Source: Papilionanthe hookeriana x Papilionanthe teres (taxonomy: Eukaryota > Streptophyta > Magnoliopsida > Asparagales > Orchidaceae). Taken from it: DNA of 64,000 nt. The notes beneath the pieces were generated by a model that saw only the letters and a list, made by a program, of their open reading frames with translations, searched no databases and was not told where the DNA came from. Below are positions 20,723 to 31,683 of the stretch, one piece after another. The first letter of the stretch is position 1; each line of letters starts with the position of its first letter. The translations under genes were made by a program, and so were the position numbers. The stretch spans positions 16,023,682 to 16,087,681 of the forward strand of contig CM040433.1 of assembly GCA_022702705.1 (NCBI GenBank), written 5' to 3'.

Positions 20723-22553
20723 TGATCCAAGAAAAAAATACCTATTTTTATGCCTTGATTTTTATTAAGTTTTAAGAATATTATGCTTTAATGAAAGGTT
20801 TTTTTGTGTTTTTGGATGTAGGTGATGCAAAAATGTTCAAGAAGGAGAAAAATATGAAAAAGGAGCAAAAAGGAGCAAAAAGGAGCAAAAATAGAGCCAA
20901 AATGCAAATTTGTCGAAATTATTGGCCTGGCGCCTAGGCGCCAGAGTCCGACGCCTAAGCGCTAGCTCGATACAAAAAACTGTTAAGTTTTTGACGACTT
21001 TTGGGCGGTTATTTTGACGGTGTGAGCTGTTATTGGACCTTCTAGAAGACTGGCAGTTGTTCCTGGTTTATAGGACATGTGATACAATGTATTTGGATGC
21101 TTCAAAACTGTTTTAATCGCGAAGAGGTGCCATCCAAAGTGAAGAGGTGCGAAGAATTGGACATGGTGTCCGGCGCCTAGGCGCCAGATACACCTTCTAG
21201 AAGATTCACTGAATATGACACATTTTGAAGAGGTGCCTTGAGGCAACCCTTGAAGCCTATAAATAGGAGGGTATTCCTTCAGAGAAAAACGCCCCATCTA
21301 CCCTCCCTATCTAGAGTCAAATCTAGAGAGAGAATTAGATTGATCATATTAAGGCCACCTATTTACTTTCCTTCATAAATTAGTGAGTTTATTTTAGATT
21401 TTGTATTTAGAGTTTGAAAGAGTTGGTGCATCTGTAGTTCATTACGCTGTGGAGTCAGTAGGAATCAGAAGTTCAGTAGGAGAAACATCTAAGATAAGTA
21501 TTTTTTATTTTGATTCAAAGTTTATTTATTATGTTTTGTTATTTAATTTCAATGTGTTCTGAGTAGTTACTTTACTTTCTCCTTTCAATTATAAAAAGAT
21601 AAATAAGATAATACAAAATTCGTCGGAGAATTAAAAATCATATATTTTCAAAACATTGTGATGATATTAATACCGGTTCTTAATTTACTATTTAAATTGG
21701 CCATTTAAATTGTTAAAACCCGTTGAAGAGTTTTGAGACCTAGAAGGAGATAAATTCTTAACTTGTAGATATCACATGAATCCTTGGGTAGTCGAAGGCC
21801 TTGTGCGGGTTATTCAAGGTGAAGTGCAAATAAATAGGAAGATGTTATATATTGGGTGTAGAATTGATAAGTTTTTAGAGTGACAGACTAAAATCTTATG
21901 ATTTGGTTTATAGAAAAGGAAAGGGTCACTAGTAGGGCCGACCATAGCCACCCTTGGACTTCTAGTAGTGTGAGCCTAGATTAACCCATTCTACTAACAA
22001 TACATCTAGACTCGATCTATAAGCTAGCTCAATGTTCTTTGCACCTGGATCAAAGGGTAAAGAATATAAATGCTTCTATTTAGCACAATACCATAAATTT
22101 ATATTCTCCACGAATATTATCATTATCTTAGAAAATCTTGGATTAATTGAAAGGGAGAAAGTTGCTTTCTTATTGCTATTTACATCAATTATTTTATTTC
22201 TGCTTTATTATTGCATCTAGTAAATTAAATATATTTTAATTTTTTTATAAAAGAAATACTTTAAAATAAAAATATTTAAAGATCTATATCTCTCTCCTCG
22301 TGGGAATGATACGGGGGTCTTTGTTTCAAAGCCCTATATTACTTGAAATGATACGTATACTTGCGTAGAACCCCTAGTGTGTAAAATATTTTCCATAAAA
22401 TTATATTTATATACACTAGCCGCTATTATTATTTATAACATATATTTTTGAAAGCATTAGTTAGTACGTTGATCTTCAGAGGACTTCGGGTCAAGTTTTT
22501 GGCACCGTTGCCAGAGAAGAAGATTTTAGTACGCATATATTTATATCGGGTCA
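20723..22553 (+). repeat. Ath1 3' LTR
   Basis: TGATCCAAG...CGGGTCA. TATA box at 21258-21265, palindromic clusters at 20927-20966 and 21169-21189 (one unit, against four in the 5' LTR), internal PBS-like sequence at 22500-22516. Confidence 0.92.
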
Positions 22554-22558
22554 TAAGG
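22554..22558. repeat. Target-site duplication of Ath1 (right copy)
   Basis: TAAGG, identical to 9189-9193. Confidence 0.85.
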
Positions 22559-23150
22559 TGTGATTGATTCAGTGTTTTGTAAATTGTTTGGTAGGCTCAC
22601 AACGTTTCTATTAGCTAATCGTGCCACTATATTTTGTTATCATCCAACTTCCTTTTTCATAATTTGTATTAATATTTTATTGAAATCCTCTTCTAATCCA
22701 TTTGTCTTTGGATAATATAATGTCTAATACCTTTAGTGGATTCTATGCCATATGAAAAAATTATTGATCATCATACTCTTGAAGGTTAAACCATGATCAT
22801 ATATTATTCAATGGGAACACCAAACCTATATATGATATGAATAATAAAGAACCGAAGGATGTAGTGTTTTTTTACTTACCTTAACAACACTGCCTCTACC
22901 AAATTAGAGAAATAAGCTATATTTGTTAATATAAATTGCTGCTCTTTTGAGGAAGGCAGATCAATTGGACCCATTATACTTGTACTATAACACTCAAATA
23001 GCTAGGAAGAAGTTGTCGAATGAAAAACATTTGATGGTTGAAGCAGCACAATCCAGTGTACCTGACACTAATGTCATATTTTGGCCACTTCCATACGGTA
23101 TTTAATCATATATGGCCAAAAATATTCAAGTCGCTTGATCATTATTTTCA
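22559..23150 (-). pseudogene. Old Ty3/gypsy integrase core remnant (right half)
   Basis: The minus-strand translation contains LPYGSGQNM near 23090, GSN*SAFLKRAAIYINKYS-like residues (compare the GxIxPPSSxGHKFILVAIDYFTKW region), YYPKTNGLEED near 22720 (compare EHPQTNGQ) and VSLPNNLQNTESITPY near 22570-22600. It joins across the Ath1 insertion to 8736-9193. Many stops and shifts are present. Confidence 0.65.
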
Positions 23151-23189
23151 TTTGGCTTTGGTTAGTTATGTAGATGAAATATGTGAGAT

Positions 23190-24245
23190 TATTCTTTCTA
23201 TAAAATAATATGTTATTGCATGATTATGATAACATTACCTTTATGGAAAGTATTTTATTGTGTTTTGTTTGTTACAAGAGATTAAGCCACTTAGGGGAGC
23301 AAAAGAGGTAAATTGAGAAGCTAAAGGAGGAAAAGGAAAGAATTCTAGCCTGACACACCCACGCTTTAAAGCAATGCACTCAGGCTTAAGTTCAAAGAGG
23401 ATGCCACACTGTGATTGAAGCAAGTGTACCCACACTGCCCTGCCACGTGTATATTGCCCCCATGATATGCTCCTGTGACCCCAATGTTGCACACCCACAT
23501 TGCTTAGAGAGACCGATTTGCCCATGCTGCCCAACAACACACCTGTGCCAGTTCTAGGCATACATATGCTTTATTCCATGGTTTGATCAAAATAATTTTT
23601 TTAGGCTTGGAATTGAGTTTGGAGAGTACATAAGCTAATACTTAAAAACCCTATAAACTTTTGGCTTTGGGGCTTTGCCCGTTGGGTTTAGGAGAGTGTT
23701 TAATGCTCTAGGGTTTCTCCCTAGGGTTTGCTCGAGAGAGTTTCTTCCTATTTTTCTTTTGTCATGTTCTTCTATTGAGAGTTTGGAATTGTTGTGGGGA
23801 GAGATTAAGTGCACTTTTATGATAGAGATCAATGGAAGCTTGTATTGAATGGAGAGGACCACGTTGTATTACAAAAGACAGATTGGGTTGGGTTTGAGTT
23901 TTTTTTTGTGTTTCTTGCATTATTTCTTTTTATAATCGTAATAACAAATCCCATGATTTATTTCCTAATGCATTGTAGTTCATGTCTTTTTATACTCTTG
24001 CGATGTAAGGATTTTTCCATTATTTTATCTTATGAATTTTATTCATAGACATTTTTTTTGTGCATAAATTTCATATATTGATGCATTAACTTTTTCAACT
24101 TAGTTACCTCCAATAAAAAAATATAATGCTAAAATTAATTGTGATCTAGAAATTTTAATTGTCACCTAAATAATAAGTAGGTTAACATATAGTAGCCTAG
24201 TAGAATAAACATATTATCAATAAAAAATTTCAACCAAGATAGAGG
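23190..24245 (+). mobile_element. Partial LTR of an Athila-like relative
   Basis: Its start (AATAATATGTTATTGCATG, TTACCTTTATGGAAAGTATT) resembles the LTR start of Ath1 (ATATTATGCTTTAATGAAAGG). It then has a block of repeated CACCCACRCTG-like words (23340-23560) where Ath1 has its palindromes. TATA-like CCCTATAAACTTTTGG lies near 23648, followed by a leader. No PPT, PBS or partner LTR was found, so it could be a solo or truncated LTR. Moderate to weak call. Confidence 0.35.
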
Positions 24246-24249
24246 AGTG

Positions 24250-25420
24250 ATGGCTAAAAACTAATTGCGAAGTAAGTCGGTCAATCACACAAGTATATAT
24301 GCCAAGTAATAATATGGTTAAAGAATACCGCGTATCGGTCCCACGAGGATATTGTCAAAATGTTTCCAATAGGTGAAGTCGTACTTTATTGAATTACAAA
24401 GTTTAGTTTGAAATGATCAAATTCAAGTGAGATATCTAACAATCATATACATGCAAAAAATAGAAATGATAAGAAAAGTGTAGAGTTTTAAGATATGTAA
24501 ATTTCATACTCTTATGATATAGGTTAGGTGGTTTCTTGAAGTTATTCTATAGGCCCCATACTATAGTTGATAACCAAAGTTAAGTTATTCTATAGAAGAA
24601 TCGAAAAATCATAAATTTAAATTTCACTTAACCCTGTGACATTTCCCAGGATTCTTTATATCCTCTATTTTGGTTGCAACATCGTAATAGAATATTCCTA
24701 TTCCTAGGATTCTTTACATCCCCTATATAGGTTGCAACATCATAATAGAATATTCCTATTCTACAAGGATTTTGTGGTTAACTCATTCATTCCTCTACGC
24801 AACGGGCAAAAGTTGTAGATCACGAAAGAATTTTAACATTCTTATCAAATTCAATAAAAAACAAATTACGATTGAAAGTTTAACACATTAACATCAGAAA
24901 TTAATACATCAAAAATATGTCGAGAGAATAGGAAATCTATAAAATGAAATCACAAGAAAAACACATAATATATTAGAGGAGCATGAAAGGAAATCACCTA
25001 TAATATATGAAAAGCGAAAATACAAGATTTTTTATTGTGGGCATAAAAATAGAAAAAAAATGTAAGAAGAATAAAAAACTCGAACTTGAGCTAATTGGTG
25101 CTTGTACTGTTGTGATTCTTTCCATTTAACATAAGCTCTCATAAATCTCCTCTCATACACTTGCACTCAATTTCTTCTCACAATCCCCCTAACTCTCACA
25201 AAGAGCTCCATATGAATAGAGAAAAAGGACAAAAAATACCCTAAAAGTTCTCTCCTTTAAGGAAAATGAAGTGAACTCTAGGTTTTACATTTAAAACATC
25301 AAGTCTCTGCTAGAGAGCCATCCCCAATGATCCAAGATGTTTCCAAGTAGCCTTAACATCTCTTTTTATAGCCAAGATCTAGCAAGAAAAAATCTTTCCA
25401 AAAACATTTCCCACTTCGTC
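24250..25420 (-). mobile_element. Ath2 LTR fragment (R-U5 side)
   Basis: On the minus strand, TTGGCTATAAAAAGAGATG (about 25366-25384) serves as a TATA box. Downstream, the sequence around 24290-24350 resembles the cognate region of the Ath3 LTR (ACAAGTATA...GGTCCCACGAGGA). It ends near 24250 in AGTTTTTAGCCATCACTCC, a worn copy of the AGTTTTTGGCGCC LTR-PBS junction. The U3 part and the palindromic clusters are missing, because the LTR is joined directly to the start of ORF-B. Confidence 0.5.
24648..24763. repeat. 58-bp tandem duplication in the Ath2 LTR
   Basis: AGGATTCTTTATATCC... (24648-24705) is repeated as AGGATTCTTTACATCC... (24706-24763), both containing GGTTGCAACATC and TAATAGAATATTCC. 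Confidence 0.8.
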
Positions 25421-25667
25421 AACATGGTTTATTTCATACTTTTTAATAAACTTTTGAAGTCGCCAGCTTGTAGTAAAGTAGAAGAAATTATCCCAGTTTC
25501 ATGTCATAACAAATTTTCCACAGCACCTCAAGTTCTGGTGAAACTTCTTTCCAATATTAACTTTTTTGATATTAGTAGATCGTTGTCTCTATCTTGAGCT
25601 TTAGGGCTGACAATCTCCTATGATCAAAGTCCTCTTTTACTTTTCTACTCTTTGTTTTAGGATCCAT
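25380..25667 (-). pseudogene. Ath2 ORF-B 5' remnant
   Basis: ATG at 25667 gives MDPKTKSRKVKEDFDHRR, matching the Ath3 ORF-B start (MAPKSKQGKERENFDRSK). Through stops and shifts it continues to NWDNFFYFTTS (compare NWQQFCYFT) and then runs into LTR sequence near 25400. Everything from there to the 3' LTR start has been lost. Confidence 0.55.
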
Positions 25668-26049
25668 ATCAAATCTAACAAAAATTGAATAAAAATTCAA
25701 ATAAATTCCAAATATATATTCTATATGCTTCTACAAAAATTTTCCAAGCTAAGAAGCATCTCGCCATGGATTTTTTCACTAATTTCTCATTTTTTTTTAA
25801 TTTTTGATACACAATGTTGAAGAAATCCATCGTGAAAGAAGAAAATTTCTTTGGCAAAGTGTAATCTTACTCAAATAAGAAGAAATCTGGAGTTTTTGAG
25901 CCCACAAACATAAAAAAATAGCGATTTAGGGAAATCCCTAATGTGCACCGGCGAAGAGTTGGTGGATGAAGAAGATGAGTCAAACAACAAAAATGGAGTG
26001 AACCGATTATTTTAAGGTTTATAAGGATAAACCATAGGTTCGGCCGGTT

Positions 26050-26139
26050 TGACACCTAGGCGCCCGATTTTGGCGCTTAGGCACCCTGCTCTCGAGTCAG
26101 TGGCGCTTAGGCACCAGGTTTTGGGTGCCTAGGAGCTGG
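26050..26139. promoter_or_regulatory. Palindromic array upstream of ORF-B (Ath2)
   Basis: Four GGCGCC-type units on the minus-strand approach to ORF-B. TA centres are 21, 30 and 22 bp apart. It is followed in the minus direction by TTATAAACC, TATA-like. Confidence 0.55.
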
Positions 26140-26579
26140 TGCTCAATTTTTAATTTTTGATTTTTACAGAAAAGCACCACACACTAAAGGTTCTAGAACC
26201 TACTTGCTCGATTTAGCATTCATTTTGATAATTTATCATCTTTCTAACTTCTCCCAACTTTCACAAACACTCGAAACTTAAATAGGAACAATCTTAACAA
26301 ATCAATCAACCTAAACACGTCAATACATAGTTATAGATAAAGTAAACTAACAAACAGAACATACTAACAAACACAACAAACTACATATATACATATAATC
26401 ATATTCATTAGTTCTAAACAAACAAATAATCATAGATCCTGCAAAAATCAACAGGCAGATACAGAAAAATAGACAAACCAACACACAGACATACAGACAT
26501 TCAGACACCTACAAATCAGAGTTCAACACACAAACATAGACTCTTATATATTAGATTTTCACACATAATAGCCACTACT

Positions 26580-27720
26580 CGCTTTCTTCATTAACATTAT
26601 TCTTCTCTATAATCTTATTCATTGACTGGTGGTGCACATACACATTATAAAAAGGGCAGTGAGGAAATCTATCCGCAGAATTGTCTTTAATCTAGTTGTT
26701 TTTCTGATACATCCTTACTTGTGCCTCCTAGAATTTTGCAACATGATCTTCTTGAAGCTTAATCTGCCAGTCTAGATGGTCAAATTGATAAGATATGTTA
26801 TTGACTCTAATTTGAATAATTGTCATTTCCTCCTCTATCTTCTTAATCTTTTCTGTTACACCTATAATGTTGGCAACTTGTCATGGCCATGACAATGATG
26901 TGGAAGGGAAAGAAGAATATTGATCCATATAATATTTTCCACCATTCATCTCTAGAATATCAATGCTGTCACAAATCACAACAAGTTGGTTCATGGGCTT
27001 TCAAGGCATAAATACTTTTTTCCAATTCTCATATGGTTCTTGGGCTTTAATACACAGTGAAAAGATAACAACCGGATTTCCTAGCCCCATAGTGGATCCA
27101 TTTAATGAAAAGCCAATTATGGATCGAAAAGCTAGCGCCCCTACATCAATTGGCCTAATAGCCTGAATGCAGCAATTTAAGATAACACTTTCTTTTGTCA
27201 CTTTCCTAAGGTTTGTAGTTGGAAGCAACTTGGCAGCAACGAAGAAATGCCAAGCTTTTGAAAGTAAGTTTAATTTTCAAGTAGAAAAACTCATATTTGA
27301 TTCATTCCTCATTCTCCAAGTTCCTTCATTATCAGTGAGGATCTGAAAATTTCACCCAATTTATCTTTGGTTGGGGCAAAATTTGCCATAACTGCAGATA
27401 TAAACATTTTCCAAAAGAATTAATTCATTGATACAAGATGGACTGAATGGTACTAACATGCCCCTAAGAAAACTAATCCTTGATGTAATTCTGGAAGATT
27501 AGTGCAGATCTCCTTAATAAAAAAATCAACTACTGCAGCGGTAGTGTAAAATAACACTTCCCAGAGTCTTTGAGTAATTAACGCTTCTACTTGACCACCA
27601 GGTAAGGTAAATCTTTTTTCCTTAATTAGTTTATTCAACACAAGAAATCCATTGTAGTAATTCACTTCTTTGTAGATGAACTTCTTTCTATCAAATACAC
27701 CATTGGTTTTTCTTCAGATT
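26580..27720 (-). pseudogene. Ath2 ORF-A, long form with a Transposase_32-like N-terminal half
   Basis: 27720-27000 reads as a worn ORF-B-like domain: RLWEVLFYTTAAVVDFFIKEICTNL (in part; compare NWQ.FCYFT..V...REFYANF), then TKESVILNCCIQAIRPIDVGALA and MGLGNPVVIFSLC. 26960-26590 then gives the ORF-A coiled coil (NNISYQFDHLDWQIKLQ) and RFPHCPFYNVYVHH. So in Ath2 the ORF-A position holds a two-part protein. Ath1 and Ath3 keep only the second part. Stops and shifts are present. Confidence 0.55.
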
Positions 27721-27866
27721 GTTCTAAATGCCATAATATCCTCCCAAATACTCCCAAATGCCAAAATAATCACTCCTTCTAAACTTCATGCAAGTTTATA
27801 GAAGTTTTAAAGAGGAAGAAGCATATTCAAAACTGCTAGGGGCGGTTAATTAAGTGCTCCCAAAAT

Positions 27867-27903
27867 TTGGCACCTAGGTGCCACTCTGGGCGCTTAGGTG
27901 TCG
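27867..27903. promoter_or_regulatory. Palindromic array upstream of ORF-A (Ath2)
   Basis: GGCACCTAGGTGCC, a perfect palindrome with both arms changed, and a second unit 20 bp away. TATAAAC follows in the minus direction near 27793. Confidence 0.55.
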
Positions 27904-28194
27904 GGCTATCTGTAACAGAGCACTTAGGCCAGTGCTAGAATTAGCATCGTTTCACCTTAGGTTCAATTAACACGTCACAACCTCATATATATTATTAAAT
28001 TAGAGTTTTGTGCTTCATCTCATCATGTAGGTCTCATTAACACCTAATTGTTTCAATATAACCACACAACTATAAACTTTAACACAATAAACAACATAAA
28101 CCAATCCATACATATAACTATAGGTTGCCTCCCATGAAGCTCTTGATTTATCGTCATCGGCCCGACGTACCCAATGCTTAATTTGGTTGACCCA

Positions 28195-29282
28195 ACAATA
28201 GGAATTCATCAAATATAGGTTTGTATCCACTATGTAAGGTTTCAATGTGAGTTCATTTACCTTAAATATTCTTTTAGTTTTCAGATCTTTAATATCCGCA
28301 ACACCATATGAATAAAATTTTATTACACTAAATGGCCTTAACCACTATGAATTAAGTTTTCCGGAAAATAATTTCAATATTGTATTATATATTAAAACTT
28401 CTTGCCCATGCTCAAAATCTTTTCTTAAAATCTTCCTATCATGCCATATTTTCATCTTTTCCTTATAAATTTTGGTCTTCTCATAAGATTCATTTCTAAT
28501 TTTCTCAAGCTCATTTAATTGTAATAATCTTTTCTCACTAACATCTTTCAAATTGTAATTGAATTCCTTTACGTACCCAGTAAGTTTTGTGTTCAAGTTC
28601 CACTTGCAAATGACACACCTTTCCAAATATGAGCCTATATGGTGTCATTCCTATAAGAGTTTTATATGCAGTCCTATAGACTCATAATGCATAATCAAGT
28701 CTAGCAAACCGATCCTTCTATTAAGATTAACAATTTTTTTCCAATATTATTTTAATTTCAGGATTGGAAACTTCTGTTATACCACTAGCCTGAGGATGAT
28801 AAGCTGTAGCAATTCTATGTTTAATTCCATATTTTTCAAATAATGTTTTCATTCTTTTATTTTTAAAACGACTTCCCCCATCTGTAATGATTACTTTTAG
28901 CATTCTAAATTTACCAATTTTTTTCTTTATAAATTTTGCAACATTTTGAGCATCACAGCGGGGTAAAGTAACATCTTCTATCTATTTAGAACAATCATCC
29001 ACAGTAATTAAAAAATATATGTTTCTCGAAGATATTGTAAATGGTCCCAAAAAATTCAAACTCTATACATAAAAATTTTAACTTCTAGAGTAAAATTTAG
29101 GGGTATTTCATTCCTTTTAGAAATATTGCCTACTCGCTGACATCGATCACATGTTTTTACATAAATGTTAACATCTCTAAATAAACTAGGCCAATGAAAT
29201 CAAGATTGTAAGATCTTAAATGTAGTTCTATCAACTCCAAAATGTCTCCCAAACTTAGAAAATGGCATTTTTAATAATTACT
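28195..29282 (-). pseudogene. Ath2 integrase remnant
   Basis: Minus-strand frames match Ath1/Ath3 integrase. Seen are KCHF...FGRHFGVDRTTF near 29210-29270, CDRCQRVGNISK near 29110-29150, TDGGSRF near 28870, HRIATAYHPQ-like near 28800, KRLLQLNELEKIRNESYEKTKIYKEKMKIWHD near 28450-28530, and GKLNS near 28350. There are many breaks. It is cut at 29282 by the G1 insertion. Confidence 0.7.
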
Positions 29283-29639
29283 TGGGTTTTTAAAAAGGGT
29301 ACACTGTTGACCTCATTTTTGATGAGGTCTTCTCTTCTCTCTTTAGTACTTAGGATCTAGCCTTAAGCTTTTCCTTTGACTATCTTAGAGGATTAGAATT
29401 GGGACCCACCACTTAGAAATTCAAACCACTTCTTAACTCCCTACAAACTCCACAAACTTGATTGTAGACCCCTAATCACCTAGAGGGTTGAGATCAAATG
29501 TGGAAGTTTAAAGGATGAGTTCCTATAGGACTCTTTGGCCTTAGGACCGCCTCCAGGTGGCCTCGGTCCAGTGAAGGGCTGACTTACACACACACTACAC
29601 TTATACACTACACTTTCACACACTTCTTAAAGACACACC

Positions 29640-30960
29640 CATACCCAATTTGACCTCCCGACTCATGCAAGTGGTTCACATGGATGGTCCTTAACCCCTA
29701 AGCCCTCGGCAGCAGGGTTAGGAACAACATAGTGGATGCCTCAAATGAGTCCCTTCATGGCTCATGTGGGCTTGATGTGGCTTCATGGCTCAACCAAAAT
29801 GATTTCATTCCATTTACATTCACCCAAGCTTCAATTTTCCAAATTTTCAATTTTTGACCCCCGGGACCCTACACCCGCCTAACCTACCCAAAACCCTTGA
29901 AATTATCCAAATCTTCCAAAATTTCCAAATCACCCAAAATTCTCCAAAATCATTCCTAAACATTTCCTCACCAATCAAATTGATCATCCATAGCCAAAAA
30001 TACCAAAAATTCCAAAAATACCTCCCAATACCCTCCAAATACCCAAAATACCCCTCTTAACCCAAAAATCCAAAAATTCAGAAAATTCCTAGAAAATTCC
30101 AAAAAATCCCAAATATTCCCAATTTCATTTTGTTCAACTACATCATGAGCCAATTTTGTCAATTTACCCCACTTTTATCAAAATCCCCAATTTGACCCAT
30201 TTTAACCCAAAGTGAACCCAATGTCAAACCAAACCTACCCAATTGACCCAAATTCTGGTCCAATTCAATTCTAAACTTCAATTCAACATCCCCAACACCA
30301 ATCTAGACCAAATCCAAGCCCAATTTGATTGGCATTGGGATCCAATTTCACTTTTGGCCTTAAAGCCCAATTTGGACCCATGACCCAAACTTAGCCCAAA
30401 CTCACCCAATTCAACTCCAATTAACCCCAAATCTTTTCTAAACCTTCCTTAACATTCCCATAAACAAAACACTAACATGATTTGCCCAAAATTTAGACCC
30501 AAATCCCACTCAAATTCAACCCAAAATCAAAAAGCCCAATTTTGACCTAAACCCAAACCTAACCCAAATGAGCCCAAATCCCAAAATCAAAACCCAACCA
30601 AAGCCAAAACCTCTTTGAAACACTCCCATAAACATTTCCCAACATTAATTTTACATCAATTTCAACCCTAGCCCAACATTGGCCCAAGTTAGCCCAATTT
30701 GACCTATATTGGCCCATTCACCAAAGGAGCCCAAATTCAACTCAATTCAAACCCAAATCACTCCCAATTTGCTCCAAGTCACTCATGACACATCTATGAG
30801 CTAAACCCAACAATTATTTGGCCCAAGCCTTTACCAAAATTTCATCCCAAAATCCATTTTAAAATTCAAAAGCCCACTTTCCTAAACCATTTTAAAAGCC
30901 CATCTAAAACCATTTCAAAGAGCCCAAAATCTACCCTAAAGTCCACATGACATTTCCATT
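29640..30960 (+). repeat. G-poor, C-rich CCCAAATT-word tract in G1
   Basis: About 1.3 kb in which CCCAA, GCCCAA and ACCCAAATT recur constantly and G is scarce on the plus strand. The same tract, in complement (TTGGG, TTTGGGG), lies in G2 at about 56200-56760. Confidence 0.7.
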
Positions 30961-31675
30961 TGCCATCCACTTAATCAAAGCCATTCCCTAAGTTCTAATC
31001 ACATCATCAAATAATTACAAATCAAGCCTCATGCCAAATCACCCCTAAAATACCAAAATTTTTCTTAAATCCATTTCCATGAAATTGACTCAACTTTTCC
31101 CAAGCCAAAGACAAAGCCATGCAAGCCATGGACAAGCCACATGGAGCCATGGAAGGTTTGACATGTGATCAAGCCATTAATGGCAAAAGGAGGGACCCCT
31201 TTCCTAATCCTTCTTAAACCCTTTTTTACCTTAAGCATGTCACACACTAAACCATGCTTAGCCACCTCACCATGGATGGAGACTTCACCACTCCATGTGC
31301 AGCTGACCCAAGTGACTTTTTCAGCCCAAAACAGACCTTGGGTGGTGCACCTAGCCCAAAAGGATGGGTTGACCCAAACCTAGCCAAAATGGCCTCTTCC
31401 CCATTCCATTCCAAGCCATCTCCTTTACACATGGCAAGGCCCACTGATCGCACTAAACCCCAGCCCCGACCCACCTGGACCCGAGGGTGACCCATGCCCG
31501 CCGGCCACTCGCCTGGTCGCCGGAAAACACCATGGACGAGACCTTGGGAGGAGCCAAATTTTGGAATTCCACCTTGTCGAGCCGCCTCACTCCAAATGGC
31601 CATTGCAGTGTTCTTCTCCTCACCGAAGCAGTCGATCCCAACCATTAAACCCCCGGGAGAGCCTCCGACCATGCC

Positions 31676-31683
31676 TATTTAAA
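31676..31683 (+). promoter_or_regulatory. TATA-like box of G1 LTR
   Basis: TATTTAAA within CCTATTTAAACCCC. It lies in the transition from C-rich to mixed sequence. G2 has GGTTTAAACCC at the matching place (about 55664-55674). Confidence 0.45.

Larger units (their letters stand above)
9194..22553 (+). mobile_element. Ath1: complete Athila-like Ty3/gypsy retrotransposon with two extra ORFs
   Basis: This is a 13.4-kb element with LTRs of 1891 and 1831 bp (TG...CA), a primer site, gag, protease, RT/RNase H, integrase, two post-pol ORFs (ORF-A, ORF-B), a second internal polypurine tract, a 3' polypurine tract and a TAAGG target duplication. The gag sequence (ELKPSIIQM, NEDPNLHLASFLE, LRLFPYSLRDKAK) and the tRNA-Asp-like PBS suit the Athila lineage. 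Its coding regions carry thirteen nonsense substitutions and several frameshifts, so it cannot act on its own. The LTR pair differs at scattered sites and by a 63-bp repeat change, suggesting a fairly recent insertion. It inserted into an older gypsy pol. Confidence 0.9.

Noticed and set aside
29847..30162. Trp/Phe-rich frames on both strands
   Set aside because: They arise from the CCCAA/TTGGG low-complexity tract of G1.
31247..31672. A 141-codon open frame on the minus strand with overlapping plus-strand frames (31165-31800)
   Set aside because: It lies in the GC-richer part of the G1 LTR, shows no domain, and several frames overlap on both strands, as expected from low stop frequency.
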